DNA of 64,000 nt from Dyella terrae (GCF_022394535.1 NZ_CP089414.1:558001-622000); one strand, 5' to 3'. Positions 24,991 to 34,930 are shown, numbered from the stretch's first letter. Translations and numbers: made by a program. The notes: a model not told the origin generated them from the sequence alone.

Positions 24991-26322
24991 TCAGGCCTTG
25001 AGTGCGGCCTTCAGTGCTTCAGCTTGCTTGGGGAACCACGGGCCATTGGTTTCCAGCACGCCATCGGCAAGCTTCTTGGCTTCATCGTCGCGATGAAGAG
25101 CCTTCAGTGCCTTCACGCGCTGCAACGCTACGGCGAGGCGGTTGGCGCCATAAGCCTTGTTGGCGGCCTGTGCGAGATAAGGCAATGCATCGGCAGGCTT
25201 GCCCGTATCCACCAGGCTGCGGCCGTAACGGTACGCATAGACGTAGTCGTCCGGATAGGCGGCGATCAGCTTGCGTTGATAGTCATCCAGCTCTGCGGTG
25301 CGCTTGGCGCGTGTCAGGTAGATGCGCAGGTTGTCGGCGAGATTGCGATCGCTGGCGAGGTTGCTGCCAAGGCGCTGGCGTGTCTGCGTGATGGCGCGAT
25401 CAAGAAGGGCCGTGGCAGCAGCCTGATCGCCAAGCGTTTCGTCCAATTCAGCGCTGGTCAGCACGGCGCTGCGCTGGTCAGCGCAGGCGGGTTTGGCAAC
25501 GAGCACCTGTGTACTGACGTAAGTGTCGAGCGGTTTGCGCTGCGTGGCGAGCAGGGCCTTGCGTTCGGCGGCAGGCAATTTGTCGGTGGCATCGAGCAGA
25601 TTGTCGAGTACGTACGGGCGCTGACAGCCGATGTCCTGCGCCAGCACTTTCTGTGCACTGGCGATTACTGCAGTGTTGTCCTTGGCTGCGAGAGCCTTGA
25701 TCAGCGTGAGTTGATCAAGCGCCACGACAGTGCGGCTGTTCTTGCGGGCATTCTGTTGCCGCGCTGTGGGTAAGGCTGCAAACCAGTCCAGGCCCTCATT
25801 GCCCTCGGAGCGCGCCTGATACGCCTCGAGCACGCTGGCGATATCGTCGTCGCTACCCTTGAGTGCTTTCTGCTTCAGGCCATCCAGCGTGTTGCCCGTG
25901 GCGAGGATGGCGTTGACCTTCGGATAGAACTTTTCGCGCGGCTGCTCCGCCGAGATACGGCCGAGCTCATTGCCGTGCTCGTCCAGCACCACGTAACTGG
26001 GCAGGAAGGATGCATTGAGTTTCTTCATCCAAGTCTGGCCATCCGGCGAATCGGCGTCGGCCTCGACCACGATGGCCTTGCGTTGCACAGCGTCCCATTC
26101 CGGGCCGTTCAGCACGTGGCTGGCCATGTAGTAGCACGAGTAGCACCACACCGCCTGGAAATCGACCAGCACTGGGCGATGTTGCTCGGCAGACACCTTC
26201 AGGGCTTCGTCGATGGTGAGTGGCGCCTTGGCATCTGCTGCGTGCACGCCGACGCTGGGGAGCATGGCGAGTAGCAAGGAGGCAAGCAGCGGATTCTTCA
26301 TGCGGCGGTGGGTCTGAGGCAT
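24991..26322 (-). CDS. Periplasmic thioredoxin-fold protein with helical repeat tail
   Basis: A 443-residue protein with a Sec signal (PLLASLLLAMLPSVGVHA). The N-terminal domain is thioredoxin-like with active site WCYSC (C60, C63), VDFQAVWC before it and the cis-proline region FLPSYVVLDEHG. It is likely a disulfide or sulfenic-acid reductase related to the C-terminal domain of DsbD. After residue about 160 the protein is alanine-rich and helical with repeats resembling TPR units (YAYRYGRSLVDTGKPADALPYLAQA), suggesting a partner-binding platform. The start is uncertain: ATG 26322 has an AGAGAG ribosome site; 26301 and 26343 are alternatives. No electron donor gene is adjacent. Confidence 0.8.
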   Translation of the reverse strand: MPQTHRRMKNPLLASLLLAMLPSVGVHAADAKAPLTIDEALKVSAEQHRPVLVDFQAVWCYSCYYMASHVLNGPEWDAVQRKAIVVEADADSPDGQTWMKKLNASFLPSYVVLDEHGNELGRISAEQPREKFYPKVNAILATGNTLDGLKQKALKGSDDDIASVLEAYQARSEGNEGLDWFAALPTARQQNARKNSRTVVALDQLTLIKALAAKDNTAVIASAQKVLAQDIGCQRPYVLDNLLDATDKLPAAERKALLATQRKPLDTYVSTQVLVAKPACADQRSAVLTSAELDETLGDQAAATALLDRAITQTRQRLGSNLASDRNLADNLRIYLTRAKRTAELDDYQRKLIAAYPDDYVYAYRYGRSLVDTGKPADALPYLAQAANKAYGANRLAVALQRVKALKALHRDDEAKKLADGVLETNGPWFPKQAEALKAALKA

Positions 26323-26846
26323 GACGTCGGCTCTCTGTTTCATGGGCGGGATGTTGGTACTGCCGCCGCACGCTTCCATTGCGCCGTGCGGGAGTCGACG
26401 ACTTTCGCGTCGGCGGCAGCGTTCGGAGAAAGGGTCCCTGCCGGGAGCGGGGCGTTCCGGCGCCTCGATATCATGGGTGCAAGATTGCGCCGATGTCGAT
26501 GGGTGGATCTATGAAAGCCCGGACCATGAACGATTGAAAGAGGTCGGCAGATGAAGGTTTCTCATGTCGACAGAACTTATGGTTATAAGCCGCGTATTCA
26601 CGGGCGTGTGGGGTGATAGGCAAAAGTAAATGCGTACTGATTCCTGACTCCTACTCTTGCGCGCACGGAAGGCTTGACGTGCTTTTGTGACTTCAGCGCT
26701 ACATCGATGGTGGCTCCGGATGAGAGTGCTCTGCACATTCAGACATATCCAGTAGACATGACTTTCTCGGCATCGTTAACGTCGCTTGGCTGCGCGCTCC
26801 GCACTTTCGCTGTGCTCGCACTACAGTCACGGAGGATGTTGCAACG
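26323..26846. other. Intergenic region upstream of the vgrG island
   Basis: 524 bases with no convincing coding frame. It must hold the promoters of the thioredoxin gene and of vgrG. I tested a TGGC...TGC stretch near 26710 as a sigma-54 site but the GG-GC spacing does not fit. The vgrG ribosome site GGAGGA lies at its right end. Confidence 0.5.
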
Positions 26847-29723
26847 ATGTCCCGCAGTGCCGATGTTCGCTTCACTTTCACCCCAGCAGCCTCGTCTACC
26901 GCTTTTGAAGTGGTGAGCTTTGGGCTCGAGGAGTCCCTCTCGGCTGATGGGCTCCCATCCGCTGACGGCGCCCCGTTGCCTTATCGCTTGAGCGTCGAGC
27001 TATCTTCTTTCGACGACAACGTCGACTTCTCCACACTGCTTGACGCTCCAGCCCATTTCGCCATCTGGCGTGATGGCCAAGTGGTACGACATGTCCATGG
27101 CATCGTCACGGCCTGGGACCAGGCTGATAGCGGCACACACCGAACGCGTTATAGCGCGGTCTTAGAACCCGCGCTCGCCCGCCTCACGCTGCGCAGCAAC
27201 TGCAGAATATTTCAGCAACTGTCGGTGCCCGACATCATCGGGGCGCTGCTCAAAGAGCACGGCCTGCTGGGTGTGGAGTGGAACCTCTCGGGTACGCACC
27301 TGCCCAGAGAGTTTGCATGCCAATGGAATGAGAGTGACTGGGCCTTTGTGCAGAGAATTTCAGCCGATGAAGGCATCCTGCTATCGATTGAGCACGAAGC
27401 GAATCAGCATCGACTGATCTTCACCGACACCACGCAGAGTCTGCCCAAGGGCGGCGCGTTGATCTACGAACCGCAAGCCGGCGGTACCGCCGATCAACCC
27501 AGCCTGCGCAAATTCCGCTACAGCCAGCGCATGGCCCCGACGAGTACCGTGGGGCGCGAGTACACATTTTGGAACGCCAAATATAATTTGGAGCATCAGG
27601 CGGCACCGTACGCGTCCGAGGCGAAATTGGGGCGGGTCACGTCCGACGACGAGGTGTCCAGCGAGTACGCCTCATCCGTGCCAAGCACGTCAGGGGCATC
27701 TGGGGGAAACTACGAGCGCTACCGCTACCCCGCCGATTACAAGAAGGATGAGGTAGGCAAGCCCTTTACGCGTACCCGCCTCAACGCCGAGCGGCGCGAG
27801 GCGGCCCAAGCCTTTGGCGCGGGCGATGCCGCGTTTCTCGTACCAGGCACGTCGTACACCTTAGAAGGCCATCCGCGTGACGCGTGGGATCGTGAATGGC
27901 TAGCGGTACGCATACACCACGAAGGTACCCAACACCCCAGCCAAGGCGAAGACGCTACCGAAGGTGCTACCACCTACAGCAACACCGTCGTCTTCGTGGT
28001 GCGCGAGTTTGAATGGAAAGCCCCGCTATGGCCCAAGCCACGCATGGACGGCCCGCTGATTGCGACCGTGGTAGGCCCCGCGAATGAGGAGGTATGGGTC
28101 GATAAGTGGGGCAGGATCAAGTTGCAATTCCCATGGGATCGTGACGGCAAGAGCAACGAGGCCAGCTCCTGTTGGGTGCGTGTCGCCAAGGGCTGGGCGG
28201 GCGTTGCCTACGGCATGCAGGCACTGCCGCGCGTTGGGCATGAGGTCGTCGTCGTCATGCTGGCGGGGGATATCGACCAGCCGATGGTCGTGGCGGCCGC
28301 GCACCATCCCGGCAATCCGCCTCCCTACGAACTGCCCAAGTTCCATGCGATCCACACCGTCAAAAGCAAAGAGCTCAAAGGCAACCGTGGCAACGAGTTG
28401 CGCATCGACGACACTTCACAGCAGATCAGCGCCGCGCTGATGAGCGATCACGGCGCCACCGCCTTGCACCTCGGTTACCTCACTCACCCACGTCCGCGAG
28501 GCGGTGCGCCGCGTGGTGAGGGCTTCGAGCTGCGCACCGACGAACACGGTGCCGTGCGTGCGGCCAAAGGCTTGTTCCTATCCACCGATGGGCAAGCCAA
28601 GGCGGAGGGCGGTCAGCTCAGTCGTGCCGAGTTGGTGCAGTGCCTGGAAAGCGCGCTGGAGTTGGCCAAGCAACTGGGTGACTACGCAGGCCAGCATCAG
28701 GGTCTTTCTCACGACGCGCAGCCGCAGCAGAACCTGAGCCATGCCGTGCGTGACCTGGGGCACGGGGCCAACGATGAGAAAGCCGGTGCCAGTGGTGGAC
28801 AGCCGCTGATCGCCTTGAGTAGTCCCGCAGGCATCGCCGCCGGCACGCCTCAATCCATCACCCTGGCCGCAGGTCAGCATATCGATAGCGTGGCGCAGCA
28901 GAACCAGCAATTCACCGCAGGTCAAACGCTCACCATGAATGCAGGGCAGGGCTTAGGGCTGTTCGCCCACGGCGGCGAACTCAAACACATCGCTCATCAG
29001 GGTGACCTGAGCTTGCAAGCGCAGCAGACCAATGTACGCGTGGAGGCCAAGCAGAGCGTGGAGTTCTACGCCACTGATGATCACATCCTGGGTGTTGCCA
29101 AGAAGCACGTCACGTTCATGACCACTGAAGGTGCGTACGTCAAGTTGGACGGTCCCGATATTGAGTTTGGGTGCCCTGGAAGCATGCGCTTCAAGGCTGC
29201 CAGCTATGACATGGAGGGCGCAGGCAGCATGCATGGTGAGCTGCCGCAGTTCGATGTGGGTGACACGCAGCGGCGATTTGTTGCGTTGATGGCCGGTAGC
29301 GATCAACCCATGGCCAAGATCCCCTACAAGATGCGACTTGCCAATGGCGAGCTCATCGAAGGTACGACGGATGCCGGCGGCGCAACATCTCAATTGCAGA
29401 AGGGCGCCATGCATCTTGTACAAACCCATTTGTTTAGTCCTGCGCAAGCTCAGATCACACCTTCCACGGGTGTCAGTTCATTGGCCCAGATAAAGCAGGA
29501 TGGTGCCTATAGCCAGCAATTCCTGTTACAGGACGAGCGTGATGGCAGCCCATTGGCAGGCTATCCGTACACAGTGACCACGGCTGACGGGCAGAACATC
29601 TCGGGCGTGGCTGATGCACAAGGGTATACACAGCCTATCTTCACCGATCAGGCGACGGATGTTTCGGTTGCCGTCTACGACATCGCTCAACCTCTGAATC
29701 CGATGTGGGATCAACTGACATGA
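26847..29723 (+). CDS. vgrG: Type VI secretion spike protein VgrG with transthyretin-like C-terminal repeats
   Basis: A 958-residue TssI/VgrG. Residues 1 to about 600 form the gp27/gp5-like core (SWAFVQRISADEGILLSIE, GPANEEVWVDKWGRIKLQFPWDRDG, the OB-fold motif). Residues about 640-800 are the DUF2345 beta-helix extension with repeats rich in QxxxxAxQ. The tail carries two transthyretin-like units starting near residues 821 (PMAKIPYKMRLANGELIEG) and 900 (GSPLAGYPYTVTTADGQ), which in Pseudomonas VgrG2b dock cargo lipase through an adaptor. The protein trimer forms the puncturing tip on Hcp. ATGA overlap couples it to the lytic transglycosylase gene. No sheath or baseplate genes are present in the window. 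Confidence 0.95.
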   Translation: MSRSADVRFTFTPAASSTAFEVVSFGLEESLSADGLPSADGAPLPYRLSVELSSFDDNVDFSTLLDAPAHFAIWRDGQVVRHVHGIVTAWDQADSGTHRTRYSAVLEPALARLTLRSNCRIFQQLSVPDIIGALLKEHGLLGVEWNLSGTHLPREFACQWNESDWAFVQRISADEGILLSIEHEANQHRLIFTDTTQSLPKGGALIYEPQAGGTADQPSLRKFRYSQRMAPTSTVGREYTFWNAKYNLEHQAAPYASEAKLGRVTSDDEVSSEYASSVPSTSGASGGNYERYRYPADYKKDEVGKPFTRTRLNAERREAAQAFGAGDAAFLVPGTSYTLEGHPRDAWDREWLAVRIHHEGTQHPSQGEDATEGATTYSNTVVFVVREFEWKAPLWPKPRMDGPLIATVVGPANEEVWVDKWGRIKLQFPWDRDGKSNEASSCWVRVAKGWAGVAYGMQALPRVGHEVVVVMLAGDIDQPMVVAAAHHPGNPPPYELPKFHAIHTVKSKELKGNRGNELRIDDTSQQISAALMSDHGATALHLGYLTHPRPRGGAPRGEGFELRTDEHGAVRAAKGLFLSTDGQAKAEGGQLSRAELVQCLESALELAKQLGDYAGQHQGLSHDAQPQQNLSHAVRDLGHGANDEKAGASGGQPLIALSSPAGIAAGTPQSITLAAGQHIDSVAQQNQQFTAGQTLTMNAGQGLGLFAHGGELKHIAHQGDLSLQAQQTNVRVEAKQSVEFYATDDHILGVAKKHVTFMTTEGAYVKLDGPDIEFGCPGSMRFKAASYDMEGAGSMHGELPQFDVGDTQRRFVALMAGSDQPMAKIPYKMRLANGELIEGTTDAGGATSQLQKGAMHLVQTHLFSPAQAQITPSTGVSSLAQIKQDGAYSQQFLLQDERDGSPLAGYPYTVTTADGQNISGVADAQGYTQPIFTDQATDVSVAVYDIAQPLNPMWDQLT

Positions 29724-30301
29724 GCACCGCCAAAAAGACGCCGCTCAAAAAACATTCAGCGAAAACCACGCCAAAGTCGGACAAGCAACGCGTTGCCGTC
29801 TCCGTTGACCTGTCTGCCCGGCTCAAGCAGATCAGGGCGCTTGTGGTTGCCAACAATAAGTCCCTCCAGGGTGCTGACGTCATCATTTGCCAGATCTACA
29901 TGGAGTCGCGCTTCGACCCGAAGGCGTCGTCCGACAAGAGCTCCGCCAAGGGCCTGATGCAGCTTCTCAAAGCCCCCATTCGTGAGCTTTACCGTTTGAG
30001 GGAGCTTGAGAAACCGGCGGCGCAGAGGCGTACCGAAACCAAGGTCTATCAAGAAGCCGATGCATATCACGATGGTACGGCGCTGCTTGATGAGGCCACC
30101 AACATTCAAGCGGGAACCGAGTACCTGCAGCGCCTTATTGATCACCGCACGCGACAAAAGAAGGATGACCCCGTTGCTGAGGGCTTTAAAGACTACAGGG
30201 GCGTTCCCAACGGCATCTATTACAAAAAGATAAAAGCAGCCGCCGACAAGCTGCGTAACGACCCGGACAACGTAAAGATCCTTCAGGACATGGTGCAATG
30301 A
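29720..30301 (+). CDS. Putative T6SS lytic transglycosylase effector (SLT fold)
   Basis: A 193-residue protein with a lysozyme-like SLT domain. The catalytic glutamate is E62 in IYMESRFDPKAS, followed by the signature AKGLMQLL (77-83) and the later NIQAGTEYLQRLI helix (128-140). Such enzymes cleave the glycan strand of peptidoglycan. It has a lysine-rich N-terminus and no signal peptide, as expected if it is carried out by the T6SS rather than by Sec. The start ATG 29720 overlaps the vgrG stop (ATGA), which favours loading on this VgrG. The usual tyrosine-containing motif is only partly recognisable, so activity is an inference. Confidence 0.78.
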   Translation: MSTAKKTPLKKHSAKTTPKSDKQRVAVSVDLSARLKQIRALVVANNKSLQGADVIICQIYMESRFDPKASSDKSSAKGLMQLLKAPIRELYRLRELEKPAAQRRTETKVYQEADAYHDGTALLDEATNIQAGTEYLQRLIDHRTRQKKDDPVAEGFKDYRGVPNGIYYKKIKAAADKLRNDPDNVKILQDMVQ

Positions 30302-30891
30302 AGCCTGCATGGTGTCTTTTGATGCTTGCACTTCCGCCTTGCATGGCATGGGCGAGTTCCCAGGGACAAAATATGTCGTGTCCACTGGGTCGTGATGGCA
30401 CCCACGTCGTTGCTGTCACGAGCAAGCGCCCCGTTGCAGATACGCGCCATTACGATCTGCGCGTAGGCAACGACAAACCGGTGGCGCTGTTCGACAGCAC
30501 GGGCAGGGCAGACAGCGACGACCCCAACTTCGATGCGTCACGCGGATCGGATGTGCAGATCGAATGCCTTGGTGCACCGGAAAAAGTGTTGGTGATTTCT
30601 GGCGAATTCACCTCCAACTTTTTGCAGGGCGTCGCCATTCGCTTCAATACCGCCATGCACCGTTGGGAGCGGGTCGATTTTGCCGAGCGCACGCGTCCCA
30701 TCGCGGTTTACCTGGAAGCCAGCGGCATGTCGGTGATCTTCGCCAATGGCGGGCAAGAGGTGGCAGGACGCTATCTGGTCTATCGCTACCCCGGCCAGGC
30801 GGATGCAATGGCCGGTCCTGTCGCGGTGAACACCCTGCCGGCGGGGCGCGATATCGAAACCATTCGTCTTCCTAACCGCCCTAAGCCATAG
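30298..30891 (+). CDS. Periplasmic protein, putative immunity protein
   Basis: A 197-residue protein with a Sec signal (WCLLMLALPPCMAWA) and a mature region of mostly beta character with two cysteines (C28 in NMSCPLG and C89 in IECLGA, possibly disulfide-linked). No family was recognised. It overlaps the stop of the transglycosylase gene (ATGA) and lies directly before the lipase gene. Periplasmic location and tight coupling suggest it neutralises the transglycosylase, or alternatively the lipase (Tli3-like). Confidence 0.65.
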   Translation: MKPAWCLLMLALPPCMAWASSQGQNMSCPLGRDGTHVVAVTSKRPVADTRHYDLRVGNDKPVALFDSTGRADSDDPNFDASRGSDVQIECLGAPEKVLVISGEFTSNFLQGVAIRFNTAMHRWERVDFAERTRPIAVYLEASGMSVIFANGGQEVAGRYLVYRYPGQADAMAGPVAVNTLPAGRDIETIRLPNRPKP

Positions 30892-30964
30892 AGCGCGAAC
30901 AAATAACGCCTATCTGCATTTGCGAGCGGCGCGCCTTCGTGCCCGCTTCCGGAGATTCATCGTC

Positions 30965-33129
30965 ATGCCCGACGCCCCATCCCCCGCGTTAGCCCGCGCC
31001 CAAGGCATCACCATCCCCCAGGGTGGTGATCACTACATGCCCATTGGCCCCAAGCGCCCGTGCATCACCATCCTGGTGCACGGCGTAAACGATCTCGCCG
31101 GTGTCTATGCCGACATCGAAAAAGGGCTGTGCGATGGCCTCAACGAACGGCTGGATCTGCTCACGCCCGGCAAACTGTCCGGTGATAACCCCGGGCGGCT
31201 GATGGCCGCCACTTACAGCCTGCCGCAGGACGATCAAGGTAAGGCCGCCAACCCTGATGCTATCTACTACCGCCGCAAGTTCGGCAGTGCGCGGCGTGGC
31301 GAGGACGGCATCTGCAGCATCGTGGTGCCGTTCTACTGGGGCTACCGCGAAGAAGAGCACGCCATCCAGAAAGACAAGCCGCATGGCGAGTGGCTGGATC
31401 GCCACGGCAATCGGCTGGACAAGGCCGGCACCAAAGAAGGTGGCCCATTCGCCAACGCCACCACCACCTTGCCGGACATGTGGGGCAACGGCTTCAGCGG
31501 CTACCTGTTTGGTTTTGTACCGGTGGATGCCGTGGCAGGCACCGCCACGCACCCGCTGCTACCTGCCGCGCATCGCCGCTACATGGTACTCGGCGCCCAG
31601 CGGCTGGCCATGCTGGTGCAAATCATCCGCAGCCGTTACCCCGGCGACACCATCAACGTGGTTGGGCATAGCCAGGGCACCATGCTCACCTTGTTAGCCA
31701 ATGCCTTGCTCAGCGAAAAGGGGCAGCGCCCGGTCGATGGGTTCGTGATGATGAACTCACCCTACAGCTTGAATGAGCCGCTCACCGAAACCCTGCAAAG
31801 CTTCACTCAGCAACAAACCCGCGAGGCGCGCCTGGCGACGCTGAGCGGCATCGTCCAGTTCATGACCAGTCAGCCCAACACCACCGTCTCGCTGGCCGAC
31901 ATGGCCGGTAACGACGTCAACACCCGTGTGGGCGGAGCCAACTGGAATGGCAGCACCTGCCAAACGCGCATCGATGGTCAACCCGTCAACCTTACCGAGC
32001 GCGACAACCGCGGCTGGGTCAACTTGTACTTCACGCCGCAAGACCAAACCGTAGGCCTGTCCAACGTGGAGGGCATCGGTTGGCAAGGCATACCCGATGC
32101 CCGTGGCAGCCAGCTGGTGCTGTCGCAACTGGGCGCGCGCTTCAGCCAGCGCGTATTTACCCTGCGTCGTCGCAACGATGCCGTTGAGCAAGTGGGTGCG
32201 CAACCGGCCGGCTACCGTTACATCCTGTTGCGCGACGGCGAAAAAACCTGGGAAGACACCGGCATGGACTGGACGGCGCGTTTTGGACGCGCCAGCTTTT
32301 CGGCCGGGCAGGCGGTGACCCTCAACAGCGCCGCGCTGCCTTTGCCGGTGACGGCGGATTTTGCCAACGGTGCGGATGTCACCCAGCGCGATACCGCCAG
32401 TGGCGTGTATCAGGCCAACCAGCATCTGGACCCCGTCGACGCGCGCATTGCCATCACCCGATCCAGCGGCTGGAACCCCGACAAGGACTTGTTCACCACC
32501 GAGATGGACGAAGGCAAAGCCTTCGCTCGGGGGCGCAGCGCGGAGGATGTCGAAGCTGTGCTCAACGAAGGCATGGACGTCGCTGATCGCACTCAGGTCA
32601 AGCGAGTCATCATGCTTGGCAATGGCAAGGTCAACATTATCCGCAGCGAAACGCCCAACGAAGCAGCGCGACGTTGGCAGAGAGTGGAAGTGCCACTGTC
32701 GTTTCACTCGGCTATTCCGGCCAACCCGATGCATAGCCAGCGCGTGTTGGCTTATGACGTAGCGATAGGGCCTACGCTTAGCGTGATGGAGGAGGGGTTT
32801 TATGCGTACCTGTGCCGCGTGGCGGATTGGCGGCTGGATTGGCAGAAAACCAATGCTGGCTGGACGAATCAAAAAAAGACCAGCACACCTGTTGGTGCTG
32901 AGGATTTGCCAGTCCAGAGGTGCTGTCGTTTTACAACGACAAACAATTGACCACTGCTGAGTTCAAGAGGCTGATTGACGACACAGTCAGCTACCGACAA
33001 ACCGGTAAGCCACCGGCACAGATGGACATCGATATGCCGAAGCTGGTGGCCGGCCAGACCATCGGTGGGCGCTTGTTGGGTAAACCTCTGCAATACGGCG
33101 GAACACCACCTAAAGGAGATAAGGCGTGA
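30965..33129 (+). pseudogene. tle3: Tle3-type T6SS phospholipase effector (DUF3274), interrupted by a one-base loss
   Basis: The frame from ATG 30965 (ribosome site GGAG) encodes an alpha/beta hydrolase. It shows TILVHGVND (H39) and the nucleophile elbow VVGHSQG (S236), with a large C-terminal DUF3274-type region. This arrangement is that of the Tle3 lipase family, which attacks phospholipids from the periplasm. The frame ends early at 32950, but family-like sequence (LSFYNDKQLTTAEFKRLIDD) continues in the next frame to 33129. Restoring one C in GTCCAG near 32913 gives a single 721-residue protein. The downstream gene start overlaps the shifted-frame stop (GTGA), so the full-length form was clearly the ancestral one. 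Confidence 0.82.
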
Positions 33130-34796
33130 TCCATCGGCCTTCATCATGGTGCCGCTTCAGCCTGAGTGCGCTCTGCGCACTCGCCAGTGTCACGGGGCAT
33201 GCAGTATCTGCGACGCCATCCCCTGATCCGTTGGCCAGGCTTGCCTGTGTGATCACACCTTCCTCTTCTGCGACCACTCCCGCATCGCCGGCCACGGAGG
33301 CCATATCCATGCTCGATTCACTGCAGCACAAAGCACCTACCGGTACCTCACGTCTGGAAACGCTGGATGTGCTCAGTGTTGGTCTGAGTGTGGACGTGTT
33401 TCGTCAGGGACAGGCGTGGGGTGCGTTGCAGCAGCAGGCTGCGGCGCAGCCCAACAGCCTTCACGTGGGTTCCGCTTTGCCGATGGACCCGAAAAAATAT
33501 CCATCGAACGCTGACGACAAGGATGTTGCGTATGAGAAGCGTGAGCTTGATGCGCTGGAGTTGGGGTTACGTGATTTTCCTGAAAAGTGGTCCATCCCTA
33601 CGGTGACGGTGGTGCGCGGCTGGAGTTCGGATATTCCCAACCCGCGCGTTCCTATCGATATGACGCAAAACATGCTGGGCACATTGGTGGATCGTTTGCG
33701 TCCGGACGCAGGGCTGCACTGGCACCGCATTCGCAACTTGCCCAACGGCATTGCTTGCGATGACGACCCGGAGTTTGTCATTGAAAGCATTTTTCAGTTG
33801 TTCGAGCGCAGTCCTGATTTGCCGGCGGTGCTGATCTACGTTGATGAGGGCTTCAATATGCAGGCGGCACTGTCGAGCAAAAATGTAAGCCTTCAATCCA
33901 TCAAAGGTGGGTTAGATGGCCCGCGCGAACCCGGCGAACTCACCGACAGTATGGTCGCCCTCGTCGTGGGTCGTCGCGAACGCATCAACTGGTTGCGCTT
34001 CTTTGCACCGTACACCAAGGTCAACAAGAACCCGGTCGACCCAGAGTTCACTGGCTGGGCACGGCCGGCCAAGCAAACCTTTGTGCCGACGCCCTACATC
34101 CCCCAACCCTTTACCAAGCGCGCGCTGGAACAATGGGATGCACTGAAAACGCTCGCCGTGCTGCATCGCCCGGTGACCGTGTCGCTGGATAACCCCGCCA
34201 AGCCCGGCACACGCTTGAAGAGCGAAGCGCTTGCCACGGCCTTGGCCGACGGCTGGAAAAAAGCCATCGACGGTGTCACACCATCACCGGCACGCGTGTT
34301 CTACGACGGCGGCCCCAAGCCCGTCACCCCACCGCTGGCTGAACTGACGCCCGCCCTCAAAGTCGCCGGCAGCAGCGTGGATCTGCTCGATTCCAAGGAA
34401 AGCTACGACCTCACCCAGCGCCTGGGCGACACCGGTGCGGCCTCGCCATTCGTCGGCATCGCGCTAGCCACCATGGCGACCTATCTCAACGCCGACACCA
34501 GTATCGTGATACCGCTGCGTCGCAACGACGAAGCCACGCTGATCACCATCACCTCCGCCACACCAGGCAAGAAACCCGCAGGCGATCCCTTCGGCGTCAA
34601 CCTGCTGCCGCAGACTGCCAGCAGCGAGAAGCCCTCCGCCCGCATACGCGCCGAACTGGCAGATCAATGGCGCCAGGAAGAAGCCCGCCGCAACCCCACC
34701 ATACGCCCCATCGATCAGGAGCAGATCGCCCGCGACAAGCAGGCGCTGGACGACTTTATTGCCGGTGGGCCGGGCGTGGATTTGGACAAGCCTTGA
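33126..34796 (+). CDS. DUF2875 / Tla3-like protein, copy 1
   Basis: A 556-residue protein with an apparent Sec signal (FSLSALCALASVTGHAVSA). The core (LDVLSVGLSVDVFRQGQ, IPTVTVVRGW, LHWHRIRNLPNGIACDDDPEF) resembles the DUF2875 domain of the type VI lipase adaptor Tla3, which in Pseudomonas loads Tle3 onto VgrG2b. The gene position just after tle3 agrees. The signal peptide is unexpected for a cytosolic adaptor and would suit a periplasmic immunity protein. The start GTG 33126 overlaps the tle3 stop and follows AAGGAGAT. The last about 50 residues (charged, ending GVDLDKP) differ completely from copy 2. Confidence 0.75.
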   Translation: MIHRPSSWCRFSLSALCALASVTGHAVSATPSPDPLARLACVITPSSSATTPASPATEAISMLDSLQHKAPTGTSRLETLDVLSVGLSVDVFRQGQAWGALQQQAAAQPNSLHVGSALPMDPKKYPSNADDKDVAYEKRELDALELGLRDFPEKWSIPTVTVVRGWSSDIPNPRVPIDMTQNMLGTLVDRLRPDAGLHWHRIRNLPNGIACDDDPEFVIESIFQLFERSPDLPAVLIYVDEGFNMQAALSSKNVSLQSIKGGLDGPREPGELTDSMVALVVGRRERINWLRFFAPYTKVNKNPVDPEFTGWARPAKQTFVPTPYIPQPFTKRALEQWDALKTLAVLHRPVTVSLDNPAKPGTRLKSEALATALADGWKKAIDGVTPSPARVFYDGGPKPVTPPLAELTPALKVAGSSVDLLDSKESYDLTQRLGDTGAASPFVGIALATMATYLNADTSIVIPLRRNDEATLITITSATPGKKPAGDPFGVNLLPQTASSEKPSARIRAELADQWRQEEARRNPTIRPIDQEQIARDKQALDDFIAGGPGVDLDKP

Positions 34797-34808
34797 GGGC
34801 GGGCATAT

Positions 34809-34878
34809 CCATGGGTGAATCCCATGGGCCGTGTACGAAAGGCATGAGATGTCGGCTTTCGCCGGAATGATGAATCCA
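34809..34878. repeat. REP-like palindromic fragment between the two DUF2875 genes
   Basis: CCATGGG-TGAAT-CCCATGG (34809-34827) and CGGC-TTTC-GCCG (34853-34864) form hairpins. The second is followed by GAATGATGAATCCA and resembles the widespread CATTCCGGCGAAAGCCG-type intergenic repeats of xanthomonads. It fills the gap between the tandem copies. Confidence 0.45.
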
Positions 34879-34930
34879 CGGTTTCGCTGGATGGTGTGGG
34901 CAGCGTTTGGCCCGACCACGGAGATAGGTC

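Noticed and set aside
26700..26725. Possible sigma-54 promoter upstream of vgrG
   Set aside because: TGGCTCCGGATGAGAGTGC has GG and GC elements but their spacing is wrong for sigma-54.
34809..34878. Insertion-sequence end between the DUF2875 copies
   Set aside because: The hairpins resemble short intergenic repeats; there is no transposase, no target duplication and no long inverted repeat.
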